Assembly: GCA_021713415.1 (NCBI GenBank)
Contig: JAKJJQ010000011.1
Location: 1 to 64,000, forward strand
Source of the DNA: M0027 sp021713415
GTDB lineage: Bacteria; Pseudomonadota; Gammaproteobacteria; Francisellales; Francisellaceae
Direction: 5' to 3'
Length of the DNA: 64,000 bases
Shown here: piece by piece, positions 15,088 to 24,568 of the stretch
Layout of the letters: each line of letters begins with the position of its first letter
Numbering within the stretch: the first letter of the stretch is position 1
Made by a program: the position numbers and the translations under genes
Notes under the pieces: generated by a model
Database searches by the model: none
Told to the model about the DNA's origin: nothing
Seen by the model: the letters and a program-made list of their open reading frames with translations, nothing else

Positions 15088-16449
15088 ATGGATGACAATG
15101 AGGTACTAAATTTCTTAGAAAGCGTTCATGATCAATATTTAGACTATCCAGAACTACATAATATTCTAACCTACATATTTTGCGGTAGAATACCAAATGA
15201 CAACTTTAATGTTTCTTCAGATAAAGAACTTAAAAGTTTATGTGATACTTTAAAAAATTTATTTATATCTGATAAAACCCAAATTAAAAAACTTATCAAT
15301 AGTACTAATAATCCAAATTTAAATTCAATAAAAAACATTATTGAAGAAATACTTAAATACATAAATGATTCTAAAACTAAATATACTATTTTAAAATATT
15401 TAAGCGGTTTATCATTGTTTAAATTTCATTGCCTAACTGAAGGCTATAATGAACGCGATATACATTTTAGTTTATCTCAAGAACCAGATTACTTAATAAA
15501 AGTGTCTACTGAAAAAAATATTTCTTACAGTGTAGTTATTGACCCTATATCTACTTTTAATAGCATAACTATTAAGCCCATACATTTTTGTAATATGAGA
15601 ATGCTAACTATTACACCGAGTTGTAGACATTCAATGAAGTTTTTAAGATTAAAACTACATAGCTATGAACTTATACCAAATAAGTCTAAAAATCACTTTG
15701 TTATAAGTTCGTTAAGAACAGTTGAAGCAAAGCATGAAGTCGTAGTTTCTAGTATATCTGAAAAAGAAAATGATAATTATACTGATTGTAAATTAATTTT
15801 ATCTAATTCTAGCAAAAGTCATATTACATGCCTTAACTTATTTAGTTTAGCACTTGAATGTATACAGATAAAAACAAACTTAAAGTTTACAAACTGTACT
15901 TTCAGTTCTATTAAATGGAAAAATTGTAATTTTAATAAAATTCCATACTTTGATAATCAATGCAGAGTTAATCAATTTGTTGATATTGACCCCCCGTCTA
16001 TTAAAAGCTTAGCTGGTGAACCACTAGAATATTCTAACTTAACATCATTTTTTAGCAAAAATGGGGCTTATTTAGAAGCACAACAACTACATCAAAAATT
16101 TCTATTAGCCAAAGCAAATAGATCAAATATAGATAAGCAATTTAAATATTTAGTTAAGCTATATGATGAAATTAACTCTTGTGGAACAAATATATTAAAA
16201 CCAATACGTTGGTGGCTATTTATATACATAATTAATGTCCTTTTAGTCTTTTTATCATTCAATTTTTGGTGTTCTGTAAAGCAAGTAACCCTAATATTGA
16301 TACCTGCACTTACGATAATTGAAAAAACTAGAATAAGCTTATTGCCTTGGTATACACAACTATGTTTGTATATCTCTATGATTTTATCTTATATTCTTCT
16401 ATTTTTAATCGCTCTAACAATTAGGAAAAAGTTAAAACTGCGTGAGTAA
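15088..16449 (+). CDS. Unknown 453-aa protein with two C-terminal transmembrane segments
   Basis: I do not recognise this gene. The first 340 residues are soluble, Asn/Lys/Ser-rich, with a Cys- and Asn-rich stretch (FTNCTFSSIKWKNCNFNKIPYF) that resembles degenerate pentapeptide repeats. A helical segment (FLLAKANRSNIDKQFKYLVKLYDEI) leads into two hydrophobic stretches (about 375-395 and 420-445) near the C-terminus. The architecture, pentapeptide-like region plus C-terminal membrane hairpin, is seen in some defence and ion-channel-like proteins, but that is a loose analogy. Very low GC and isolation next to tRNA-Val suggest acquired DNA. Confidence 0.55.
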   Translation: MDDNEVLNFLESVHDQYLDYPELHNILTYIFCGRIPNDNFNVSSDKELKSLCDTLKNLFISDKTQIKKLINSTNNPNLNSIKNIIEEILKYINDSKTKYTILKYLSGLSLFKFHCLTEGYNERDIHFSLSQEPDYLIKVSTEKNISYSVVIDPISTFNSITIKPIHFCNMRMLTITPSCRHSMKFLRLKLHSYELIPNKSKNHFVISSLRTVEAKHEVVVSSISEKENDNYTDCKLILSNSSKSHITCLNLFSLALECIQIKTNLKFTNCTFSSIKWKNCNFNKIPYFDNQCRVNQFVDIDPPSIKSLAGEPLEYSNLTSFFSKNGAYLEAQQLHQKFLLAKANRSNIDKQFKYLVKLYDEINSCGTNILKPIRWWLFIYIINVLLVFLSFNFWCSVKQVTLILIPALTIIEKTRISLLPWYTQLCLYISMILSYILLFLIALTIRKKLKLRE

Positions 16450-16582
16450 TTTAGAAGTGAAAATCTCATGATCCAAAAATTCTTGTTACCTATATGTTAC
16501 CTGAAAACAACATTTGATTTAAAAATTGAGATTATTTTATTTTATTTTTTAGGTTAATTATTGATATTAAAAAGGTTTCTCA

Positions 16583-16658
16583 TGGTGGGTGCTGAGGGGA
16601 TCGAACCCCCGACCCTCGCCTTGTAAGGGCGATGCTCTCCCAGCTGAGCTAAGCACCC
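16583..16658 (-). tRNA. tRNA-Val (anticodon UAC)
   Basis: The minus strand folds as a complete tRNA: 7-bp acceptor GGGTGCT/AGCACCC, D-arm with TAGCTCAGCTGGGAGAGCA, anticodon loop CTTACAA giving anticodon UAC (16623-16625), T-arm GGGGGTTCGATCCCC, discriminator A and an encoded CCA (16583-16585). This reads GUN valine codons. A consensus promoter lies just upstream. No second tRNA is seen beside it. Confidence 0.98.
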
Positions 16659-16671
16659 GAGAACGAGAGTG

Positions 16672-16699
16672 ATTATATCTAACTGAAACAAACTGTCAA
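16672..16699 (-). promoter_or_regulatory. Consensus sigma-70 promoter of tRNA-Val
   Basis: On the minus strand TTGACA (16699-16694) and TATAAT (16677-16672) are both perfect consensus, with a 16-bp spacer, and end 13 bp before the mature tRNA 5' end. This is typical of strong stable-RNA promoters. Confidence 0.85.
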
Positions 16700-16859
16700 T
16701 TGGTTTTTTATCATTTTATAAAGAATCATTCATTTTTTTAAATCTTAAACATTAATTGATTAAAAATCATTCAGATATATTAAGTATATTGTTATTTCCC
16801 AGTTTGCTATTTAAAATAATTATTCTGTAAGTTTAAATTAATAGCGAGTAGTTGATTCA

Positions 16860-17816
16860 ATGGCAGTTGCACTAATTATTGGTAAAGATGAAAATGAGCG
16901 AATTTTAAGAAAAAAACAAATTCAACAATGGTATGAAGCCCTATCAAAGCTAATGCATCATGTTGATATTTATGTTTATCCTGAGATACCAGAGCCACAA
17001 GCAGTTGAATATGTTGTTTGCTGGTCTCAACCTGAAGGTATTTTTAGTCAATTTCCTAATTTAAAATGTATTTCTTCTATTGGTGCTGGTGTAAATCATT
17101 TAGTTTCCGATACTTCAGTTGCAGATGAAATACCCATAGTGCGTGTTGTTGATCCTATATTATCTCGAGATATGGCACATTATGTAATTCAAGCGGTTTT
17201 AAATTATACGCGCCAATATGCAAGGTTTGCTCATAGTCAACAACAAAAATTTTGGGATCAATTACCACCGTTTAATACGACAGATGAAAATACTGTTGGC
17301 GTTATGGGGGTTGGTGAAATCGGTAGTGCTATTGCACAAGCATTAAATCATATTCAAATCCCAACCATTGGATTTAGCCGCAGTAAAAAAGTAATTACAG
17401 GCATTGAAACTTATGATCAATCTCAACTAAATAACTTCTTAAGCTTAAGCCATATTTTAGTCTGTACACTACCTTTAACTGAACAAACAACTGGCATAAT
17501 TAATAAAGATTTAATTTCTCAGCTACCAAAGGGAGCTTATATCATTAGCATTGGCCGTGGTGCGCATATTGTTGATGATGATTTACTTCAAGCATTAGAT
17601 CAAGGGCATTTATCTGGTGCAAAGTTAGATGTATTTAATCAAGAACCTTTACCAAATGACCACCCTTTTTGGTCACACCCAAAAATTGAAATTACCCCAC
17701 ATAATGCTGCTGTTAGTGATCCATTTAGTGCTGCAATCTGTGTAGCAGATAATTATAAACGACTACAAAGTCATCAACCATTATGCTATCAGGTTAATAA
17801 AGATAAGGGTTATTAA
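16860..17816 (+). CDS. ghrA-like: D-2-hydroxyacid dehydrogenase, GhrA-like glyoxylate/hydroxypyruvate reductase
   Basis: A 318-residue NAD(P)H-dependent reductase. The Rossmann motif GVMGVGEIG (147-155) is flanked by SIGAGVNHLV, a typical substrate-loop block. Catalytic residues are Arg233 (IGRGAH), Glu262 (DVFNQEPLP) and His281 (TPHNAA). The GAGV-HL and LDVF--EPLP--HPFW--P-I--TPH pattern fits the GhrA branch, which reduces glyoxylate and hydroxypyruvate. The substrate is inferred. Its end overlaps the convergent hydrolase gene by 4 nt. Confidence 0.88.
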   Translation: MAVALIIGKDENERILRKKQIQQWYEALSKLMHHVDIYVYPEIPEPQAVEYVVCWSQPEGIFSQFPNLKCISSIGAGVNHLVSDTSVADEIPIVRVVDPILSRDMAHYVIQAVLNYTRQYARFAHSQQQKFWDQLPPFNTTDENTVGVMGVGEIGSAIAQALNHIQIPTIGFSRSKKVITGIETYDQSQLNNFLSLSHILVCTLPLTEQTTGIINKDLISQLPKGAYIISIGRGAHIVDDDLLQALDQGHLSGAKLDVFNQEPLPNDHPFWSHPKIEITPHNAAVSDPFSAAICVADNYKRLQSHQPLCYQVNKDKGY

Positions 17817-18661
17817 TCTGTTAGAAAGGCTTCTACTACTTGATTAAATAACTTTGGTGATTCGACAAACATAAAATGATTACCACCATCAGATTCTGAA
17901 AAAATATATAATTGTGAATTAGTAACTTGCTTATTTAACCATTGATGTGATTGATATGGATGTAAACTTTTTTCACCAGTAATAAATAAGCATGGCTTGT
18001 TAATTTTTCTTACTACATCACGATAATCTTGGCATATATTGTTAAAATAAAGTTGTTTTGCTGCCATATTAGAAATTTTCATACAGGATAGAATAAATGC
18101 CTTTTGTTCATCTGATATATATTGTGTTGTCATCATATCGACAATTTTATGTTTTAATTGATTACCTGTATCATGAATAAATCCATCCGTTAATTCATGT
18201 AAACTGTCTAAATTATAAATTGCACCATAATTTTGTCGCTCAACTTCAGACCAGCTAGGGTTAACTGACAAACAAGCAGGCTCATCAATAATAATTAATT
18301 TACTAATTTTATCTAAACCAAATAAATCAATATAAGTATAAATCATTGATGCGCCAAGTGAATGACCCATCAGTATAATTTCATTCAAGTTAAGACTTTC
18401 AATGACATCATATAAGTCTTTTGCAAAACGTGCTAAACGATAGCCATAATCAACTTTTTCTGACTGACCATGCCCACGCTTATCAAGCGCAATGACATTC
18501 ATCATGATTGAAAAATATTCTATTTGATATTTAAATATATCCTTTGATAAGCCACCACCTGGTAGCATAATCATTGGCTTACCACTTCCAGTAGATATAT
18601 AATTCAATTTCACACCATCACTTACTTGAATGACTCTATCATCAATATTTTCTTTTTTCAT
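17813..18661 (-). CDS. Alpha/beta hydrolase
   Basis: A 282-residue cytosolic serine hydrolase without signal peptide. The oxyanion region is MLPGGGLSKDIF, the D-RGHG-S block (LDKRGHGQSEK) is present, the nucleophile is Ser101 in GHSLGAS, and a catalytic His sits in GGNHFMFVESP (about 262). This is the general fold of lactonases, esterases and dienelactone-type hydrolases. No pathway is indicated by neighbours, so the substrate is unknown. Confidence 0.82.
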   Translation of the reverse strand: MKKENIDDRVIQVSDGVKLNYISTGSGKPMIMLPGGGLSKDIFKYQIEYFSIMMNVIALDKRGHGQSEKVDYGYRLARFAKDLYDVIESLNLNEIILMGHSLGASMIYTYIDLFGLDKISKLIIIDEPACLSVNPSWSEVERQNYGAIYNLDSLHELTDGFIHDTGNQLKHKIVDMMTTQYISDEQKAFILSCMKISNMAAKQLYFNNICQDYRDVVRKINKPCLFITGEKSLHPYQSHQWLNKQVTNSQLYIFSESDGGNHFMFVESPKLFNQVVEAFLTD

Positions 18662-18845
18662 GACAAAAAAATCTCATTTTTTACCTAACATAAACTAAAA
18701 TATCATAGCATCATGATGCTTAAATTAATAAGTTAATACAACTTCACTTAGCCTTAAACCGTACCCTCTACCCTATGCTCAACCAAGCATTAATATTTAT
18801 AATAACTAAACATATTAAAAAGTGTTATTTAAATGAGGTTTTGTA

Positions 18846-19103
18846 ATGTCTATAAATATTGAGATCCAACACAGTAATCTGAAAAAAAGGTCTAGAATTT
18901 ATTATAATGCTTTTTTAATCGATAATAATTTATATGATGATAATTCAGGTTGCAATCATATATTATTAAATATAGAACATATGAAAAATTATTTACACTG
19001 CAAAAAATTACGCCAAGCTATTTATTATCTAATAAGCCATGGTGCTGTTTTTAAGGATACCGACACTAATAAAATCGTTACAATTTCAAATATTAATCAT
19101 TAA
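18846..19103 (+). CDS. Hypothetical protein, 85 aa
   Basis: A small soluble orphan with a GAGG ribosome site. It is Asn- and His-rich with three Cys and no membrane segment. No motif is recognised. It sits in front of the LuxR-type regulator, 112 bp apart, possibly in a separate unit. Confidence 0.5.
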   Translation: MSINIEIQHSNLKKRSRIYYNAFLIDNNLYDDNSGCNHILLNIEHMKNYLHCKKLRQAIYYLISHGAVFKDTDTNKIVTISNINH

Positions 19104-19215
19104 TATATAAATTTTTTTATCACTGAACACGCTCTTATCTTCGCTGTAAAATTTTGAACTTCTTATAATACTTTGTTATCATAAATTTGATTATTTATCT
19201 AGGAGGGTGTGCAAG

Positions 19216-20073
19216 ATGGATATTTATAAAAAGATTAAGCATTGGGAAACAATCTATAGCAATAGTATTTTGTTTTCAAAGCTCGCTAAAGATGCAATAA
19301 AATACTCTGCGCCAATTAAAGACTTTTTTGATAAAAGTGTTCCTACATATCAATTAAGTAATTTTTCTTTTGTCAGAACTAGAAATGATAATCAGCGTTC
19401 GATTATTACTTTGAAGCCATTATTAGCCAAAAAGTTTTATAATAAAAATCTACATGCTAATGATTTAATGCTTGATCGAGACAATATATACCCTTTGTAT
19501 AATAGAAAAGATTTACTAAATAGAGAACAGCTAGAAACATATAAATCAATAAATAAAGAACTTTCAATGTTTGAGCCTATTATAATAGAACATGATTTAG
19601 GCATTGCTAAAGATTCTTTCTGCTTTTTAATAAAACCCAGTGATAATAAACAAATAGATAATATTGTTATGCTATATAATCTTCTTTATAAAGTAATATT
19701 AACTTTCTATAAGTTATACCAGCCACCACTAACAAAAATATTTCCAAGTTATGAAATAACTTATAATCAACGATTAGAAACACCTAACTATGCACCATTT
19801 TCTCAAATTATGTTAGATTTTAATTTAACCGCTAATGAACTCAATTATATTAAATTACTAACCCATAACATGAATACAAATCAAATTGCCACCTTACTTA
19901 GCAAATCACCCAGAACTGTCGAAAAAGCGATTGATAGAATTAAAATAAAAAGTAGTTTCAGCTCAAAAATTGAACTAGAAAATTATTTACAAACTCATTA
20001 TTTAGACTATACCTATAATTATTTAATAAGTAACGACACCTTAAAATATAATAATTATCAAGAAGTTGCATAA
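19216..20073 (+). CDS. LuxR-type HTH regulator with unknown N-terminal domain
   Basis: A 285-residue regulator. The C-terminal HTH (about residues 198-265) reads FNLTANELNYIKLLTHNMNT, then NQIATLLSKSPRTVEKAIDRIKIK, the LT--E---L-----G-s-k-IA--L--S--TV------I--K pattern of GerE/LuxR. The N-terminal 190 residues match no sensor domain I know. The ATG at 19216 has a textbook AGGAGG (19201-19206). An in-frame GTG at 19207 lies inside that site and is rejected. Targets are unknown; it is embedded in an orphan-rich stretch. Confidence 0.8.
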   Translation: MDIYKKIKHWETIYSNSILFSKLAKDAIKYSAPIKDFFDKSVPTYQLSNFSFVRTRNDNQRSIITLKPLLAKKFYNKNLHANDLMLDRDNIYPLYNRKDLLNREQLETYKSINKELSMFEPIIIEHDLGIAKDSFCFLIKPSDNKQIDNIVMLYNLLYKVILTFYKLYQPPLTKIFPSYEITYNQRLETPNYAPFSQIMLDFNLTANELNYIKLLTHNMNTNQIATLLSKSPRTVEKAIDRIKIKSSFSSKIELENYLQTHYLDYTYNYLISNDTLKYNNYQEVA

Positions 20074-20202
20074 ACTAATAGGCTTGGACTTAATATATGC
20101 GAATAAGTCTATTTCATTAGAACCAGAAATAAAGCATTCAATGGCAATTATAAAAACATATTGCATATAATATATTGTATATTTAATATATTTATGTTAC
20201 GA

Positions 20203-20218
20203 TATACTTTACAGTATA
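20203..20218 (+). promoter_or_regulatory. Dyad element before the coiled-coil orphan
   Basis: TATACT-TTAC-AGTATA is a 6-bp inverted repeat with a 4-bp centre, ending 18 bp before the ATG at 20237 and just before the GGGGTTGCA leader (20227-20235). It could be an operator or a 5' UTR hairpin. The arms are AT-rich, so chance is possible. Confidence 0.3.
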
Positions 20219-20236
20219 AAAAATACGGGGTTGCAA

Positions 20237-21112
20237 ATGCCAATATTTAAACATACACATACAAGCGATGAAATTAAAAAAATTGATTCGTTATATAATT
20301 TTCTAGCTGTAAATGACAATCGCGCTACAGGCAGCAGGCCAACAGCAATAAAAAATATTTCAATGGCATATGAATCAATAAATAATAGTGATCAAACTGA
20401 ATCTGGATGGAAAGTAAAGATAAAGCCAGCATTAGATACCATATCCTCAGAACTTAGCACTCTTCAAAAACAATTTGGAAATGCTAGCACACAATATTAT
20501 GAAGCAGAAAAACCAAATAAAGGGCAATTTTTTGCACTATACGACGCTAGAGAAAATCTAATTAAAGGATTGAAATTAGCTCATTGTGCTTATATAAAAT
20601 CAGAGGGTATTTTGGAGGGTTTGAATATTAGGAATAGGAAACGAGATCATGCACTAGATAAGCTCCATAATATAGAAAATAGTATTAAACAAGTGTTAAC
20701 AAGTAAAGATGATCCGAACAAAAATTATAAACAACTATATCCAGCACATAACCAAAAAGATCATGAACGTGAAGTTAGAAATAGATGCAGAGAAGATATT
20801 GGAGAATTAAATGATAAAATAAATACCTGTATAACCAAAATGGAGGAACATCACAAGCCTTTGAAAAATCAAGTAGGAAGCATAAAACATTCACATGATA
20901 ATAAAAGGCCATATATATCATCTCACTCTAGCCAGCATGAACAATTACGTGCTAGCCATAGCTTATCATCATCCAAACCAAAAACTAACAGCCAAAATAA
21001 ATCAACACCATCATCTAAACCAAAAGAACCTGAGCATATTATTAGACGTGGATTTGCTGATGTAGCTGCTGGATTTGGTCGTATCATTATAGATGGATTA
21101 GGTAATAATTGA
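20237..21112 (+). CDS. Candidate effector: coiled-coil orphan with Ser/Lys-rich linker, 291 aa
   Basis: I do not recognise the family. Residues about 10-215 are strongly helical and charged with heptad-like stretches (NLIKGLKLAHCAYIKS, ALDKLHNIENSIKQVL, DIGELNDKINTCITKMEEH). A Ser-, His- and Lys-rich low-complexity region (about 220-265, SSHSSQHEQLRASHSLSSSK) follows, then a short hydrophobic C-terminus (GFADVAAGFGRIIIDGLG). There is no signal peptide. The ATG at 20237 sits directly after the GGGGTTGCA leader (20227-20235) shared with other unknown genes; an in-frame TTG at 20231 lies inside that leader. The architecture is common among secreted effectors, but no translocation signal can be proven. 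Confidence 0.55.
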   Translation: MPIFKHTHTSDEIKKIDSLYNFLAVNDNRATGSRPTAIKNISMAYESINNSDQTESGWKVKIKPALDTISSELSTLQKQFGNASTQYYEAEKPNKGQFFALYDARENLIKGLKLAHCAYIKSEGILEGLNIRNRKRDHALDKLHNIENSIKQVLTSKDDPNKNYKQLYPAHNQKDHEREVRNRCREDIGELNDKINTCITKMEEHHKPLKNQVGSIKHSHDNKRPYISSHSSQHEQLRASHSLSSSKPKTNSQNKSTPSSKPKEPEHIIRRGFADVAAGFGRIIIDGLGNN

Positions 21113-21218
21113 TATAACAAAATCTATTGGCTCTTCTGCATTTCTTGTAGCTCTGTCGCAGAGCTAACACTCCAATAATAATTTGAAAAACTAAATATTA
21201 AGTCTGTAACAAAAGCAC

Positions 21219-22763
21219 TCAAACCACTTGCTCAGGTGTACTTTTATAAACATAAGTAACCAAAAAGTAAGTTATCAATGAAACGATAACAATTAATCCA
21301 AAAAAGAGATTACTCGATAAAAGGCCTATACCACCATATTTTAATGGCCCAAGCATTGACAATACGGCTAAGACAATAACATGGCATAATAATGGTGATG
21401 ATTTCAGTACAACTTGTAAAAAGCTATCATGGTATCTCATTTGCGTTAATGTATAACCAATAAAAGCCAAACAGATAAAACCAACAACATAAACGGTATA
21501 AGGAAAACCTGAAAATATAAATAAAATCGATAAAAATGCAAAAATAAATGGTAATAAAAACTGGATAAAAGGTATTGAAAACTGCCCCTTAATCTTATGG
21601 GCTCGAAGCTTACCCAAACATACTGGAATCGACATATAAGAAATCACATAAAATAATGATAAAAATGAGACTAAAGAAGCCCATGATTTAAACATTACTA
21701 AAAAAACAATGGCTAATAAAATCGTCGTTACTAAAGAACGTCGGCTGAAATTATATTTAGACATTTTCATAAAAAATGCCGGCATTTGTTTATCTTCTGA
21801 CATCCCAGTTAACATTCTAGTTGTAGAGCCTGTATATATTAATCCTGTACCAGAAGGAGAAGCTACTGCATCAACATATAAAACAATCGTCATTAAATTT
21901 AAATTCAACATCATGGTTATTTGAACAAATGGACTAGTGAAATTTAAATTCTTCCAACCTGATGAGATATCAATAGAGCCAATAAATGATGTCTGAAGCA
22001 CCATATAAACTAATAAGGTTATGATAATTGATAGAATCATAGCCAGAGGTATATCACGCTTAGGGTTTTTTGCCTCAGATGAAAATGAAACAATATTTTG
22101 GAAACCATTAAAAGAGTAAATCATGCCAGCGCCAATCATTGCTGAGAATACCGAAGAAAATCCATACGGCATAAACCCATGGCCAGTAGAGTGAAAATTA
22201 CTCGACTTAAAGCTTGCGAGCATAATTGAGATTGCTGTTATCGTAGGTATACAAACTTTTACAACTGTTAATAAAACATTACTATGGGATAGAATTTTTA
22301 CACCCCAAAAGTTGATTACGCCAAATAATAACACCATACAAATTGAAACTAATAGGCCAATATGGGTTAATTGGTGTGTTACTGTATCAAATAAATATGG
22401 GCTAATTGTCGCTGATAATGATGAGAGATACTGAATACTCCCTTCTGCTTCTGTTGCAATGACAGCAGTTAATCCCAACCAGGTTGCAATAGTACAAATA
22501 AAGGCAAATTCTTTATTATGGCTAATCACTAAAAGCCTTGCCATTAATCCTCTTTTAGGATAATTAAATGATATTTCAGCTAAACATAAACCGAGTATTA
22601 AAATAATAACCGCCGTTACAAGCCAAGCTAAAAAGGCTGAAGGCCCTGCAATTTTAGCAGCATAGAATGAGCTAAAAAGCCACCCAGAGCCAATCATTGT
22701 ACCTATCCCAATTGCGGTTAATGCAATAAAACCAATCTTATGATGATGTATATTAATACTCAA
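21219..22763 (-). CDS. APC-family amino acid permease
   Basis: A 514-residue inner-membrane transporter with about 12-14 hydrophobic segments. The first helix carries the APC substrate motif GIGTMIGSGWLF (about 19-30), followed by GPSAFLAWLVTA; the FNGFQNIVSFSSEAKNPKRDIP block after TM6 is also typical. It resembles aspartate or glutamate-type permeases of the YveA/AspT-like branch, but substrate is not certain. The frame starts at a TTG (22763); there is no ATG before residue 23, which lies inside TM1, so TTG use seems real. Confidence 0.85.
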   Translation of the reverse strand: MSINIHHHKIGFIALTAIGIGTMIGSGWLFSSFYAAKIAGPSAFLAWLVTAVIILILGLCLAEISFNYPKRGLMARLLVISHNKEFAFICTIATWLGLTAVIATEAEGSIQYLSSLSATISPYLFDTVTHQLTHIGLLVSICMVLLFGVINFWGVKILSHSNVLLTVVKVCIPTITAISIMLASFKSSNFHSTGHGFMPYGFSSVFSAMIGAGMIYSFNGFQNIVSFSSEAKNPKRDIPLAMILSIIITLLVYMVLQTSFIGSIDISSGWKNLNFTSPFVQITMMLNLNLMTIVLYVDAVASPSGTGLIYTGSTTRMLTGMSEDKQMPAFFMKMSKYNFSRRSLVTTILLAIVFLVMFKSWASLVSFLSLFYVISYMSIPVCLGKLRAHKIKGQFSIPFIQFLLPFIFAFLSILFIFSGFPYTVYVVGFICLAFIGYTLTQMRYHDSFLQVVLKSSPLLCHVIVLAVLSMLGPLKYGGIGLLSSNLFFGLIVIVSLITYFLVTYVYKSTPEQVV

Positions 22764-22863
22764 AATATAATACTCTAAAATTATTTACATAATGAGCTAA
22801 AGACTAAAAGATATATCTATTAATTTCAACTATAGTTTTATCATAAGCATGTTTTACATTAAC

Positions 22864-24465
22864 TTATGCACTTGGAGCCTGACAGCTAAGGCTTTTATCT
22901 TGACCATTACAACTTTGCCCAATGCCTTTACAAAGCGGGAAATAACTATAAAAAAGCCCCATATTATAATTTTCATGAATACAGTGCGCGGCATCTAAGC
23001 TACTTGCTGAATCAAAAGCAGTCCAAAAAATTACATTAGCTTTATCTCCATTAACAAGGCTTAACTTATTATTAGCATTATTATGATTAAAGGTATTTAA
23101 AACATCATTAATATAATTAATTTGATTAGTAACTGACGCTTTTGGTCCAGATCGATTAGTTGCTACATCCGCATAACCCGTTTCACCTAGTTGGAAAACT
23201 TGACTTAACTGATAAGATAAATTAATTGAAGCCAGGTAAGTTTTTAATGGTTGATAGACTTGATTAAGCATTGTTGCTAATGCTGGAGTATTCTGCATAT
23301 ATTGAACAAAATAAGGATAAACATGTGCTGCTATTATATTAATTTGATAATGTTCTTTATTATCTATTTTATCCAAATACTGATTAGTTGCTCCCCAAGC
23401 TAACACTTTCATAAAATAGTCACACAAACTATCTGTTGTTGAAAATTTTAAGTATTTATTGTTATATTGAGCAAATGCATTATGCTGCCAATGACTTGCT
23501 AAGTTTATATATTGACTATCATCATCATTGACTAATCCATTAACGCTGACTTCAGGTGCTTGACAGAAGCCAATTAAACGATCTTTTATTGTTTGCGAAT
23601 TTTTAAGATTTCTATAGTTGATAACATATTGCATTGTTGCTTTATATTTCATCATCACTGGCTTATAGCCTACTGAAATCGTTTTATTCGACGGCTTTGT
23701 TGGGTTATCAAGCGTATTACCCGTTGCCACGGTATGATTAATGCCTACTGGCACAGCTACCTTACCACTTGGTGTTAAATTATAATAGCCTTCAGCTGCC
23801 AACTCCTGATGTAGTGCATCAATAATTAATGGCATTGATAACATATCTTCAAAATCATTATAGCCACTACCTAAGTTATTAAACCACCAGTGATTATTTA
23901 TCTTAGACGCAACCATAACAAAACGTTCATTTCCAATGATAAATTGACAATTTCTATTGGCTATAGTACTACCAGCATGTCGACAAACTAACTGGGCTTT
24001 AGCATTATTATGAAGCCAGGTTTTAATATAACTTCTTACTAATAGTATGCATTGTTGAATATTAGCATTTTTACCAATACAAGGATTAGAATCAGCTGAA
24101 TTACTTGCAATCCAAAAATTATGATAAGGGCTATAAATAACAAAACTTAATTTTTTCACATTTTTAGCATGATTAACATCATTAACAAAATTTGTCTGCA
24201 AATTACTTGCAATTGCACTACTTATACCAATATCTGCAAAAGTTCCCATCTCCTGTATTAAAGCGATATTTCTTTGATCGAGCTTATTAACCATATCAAA
24301 AAGATAGGATGAGGCTTGATGATCACTTCCATAATATAGCTGTGGATCAAAATTAACCCCAAAGCCTGAATAATCTCTAACGTTATTTATATTTGTTACA
24401 TTTGAATCAGCATAACCATAAGTGATTAATGATAAAAATATAGCTAAGAAAATAAACCTTTTCAT
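22864..24465 (-). CDS. Secreted Cys-rich protein, possible glycoside-hydrolase-like barrel
   Basis: A 533-residue exported protein with a clear signal peptide (MKRFIFLAIFLSLITYGYAD). The mature part has ten Cys, an even number compatible with disulfides. The opening DYSGFGVNFDPQLYYG, repeated parallel-strand-like segments, and a late QLGETGYADV (Glu after a hydrophobic strand) recall TIM-barrel glycoside hydrolases with a nucleophile Glu. The similarity is weak and I could not assign a family. AAGGGG precedes the ATG. It lies alone, convergent with none, between a permease and a HAD phosphatase, all on the minus strand. Confidence 0.5.
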   Translation of the reverse strand: MKRFIFLAIFLSLITYGYADSNVTNINNVRDYSGFGVNFDPQLYYGSDHQASSYLFDMVNKLDQRNIALIQEMGTFADIGISSAIASNLQTNFVNDVNHAKNVKKLSFVIYSPYHNFWIASNSADSNPCIGKNANIQQCILLVRSYIKTWLHNNAKAQLVCRHAGSTIANRNCQFIIGNERFVMVASKINNHWWFNNLGSGYNDFEDMLSMPLIIDALHQELAAEGYYNLTPSGKVAVPVGINHTVATGNTLDNPTKPSNKTISVGYKPVMMKYKATMQYVINYRNLKNSQTIKDRLIGFCQAPEVSVNGLVNDDDSQYINLASHWQHNAFAQYNNKYLKFSTTDSLCDYFMKVLAWGATNQYLDKIDNKEHYQINIIAAHVYPYFVQYMQNTPALATMLNQVYQPLKTYLASINLSYQLSQVFQLGETGYADVATNRSGPKASVTNQINYINDVLNTFNHNNANNKLSLVNGDKANVIFWTAFDSASSLDAAHCIHENYNMGLFYSYFPLCKGIGQSCNGQDKSLSCQAPSA

Positions 24466-24568
24466 TTTTACACCCCTTATAATCTAAACCTACTGATCAA
24501 GTTTGATTATGATTAGATAAAAAAATGATGTCATGGGTAGTAGCTACCCATATTGATTATTTAATAAG

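Noticed and set aside
16560..16700. Integration site at tRNA-Val
   Set aside because: No integrase gene and no direct repeat of the tRNA 3' end was found on either side in the window.
20087..20109. GACTTA/TAAGTC inverted repeat after the LuxR-type gene
   Set aside because: Only 6 bp with an 11-nt loop and a poor T-tract; not convincing as a terminator.
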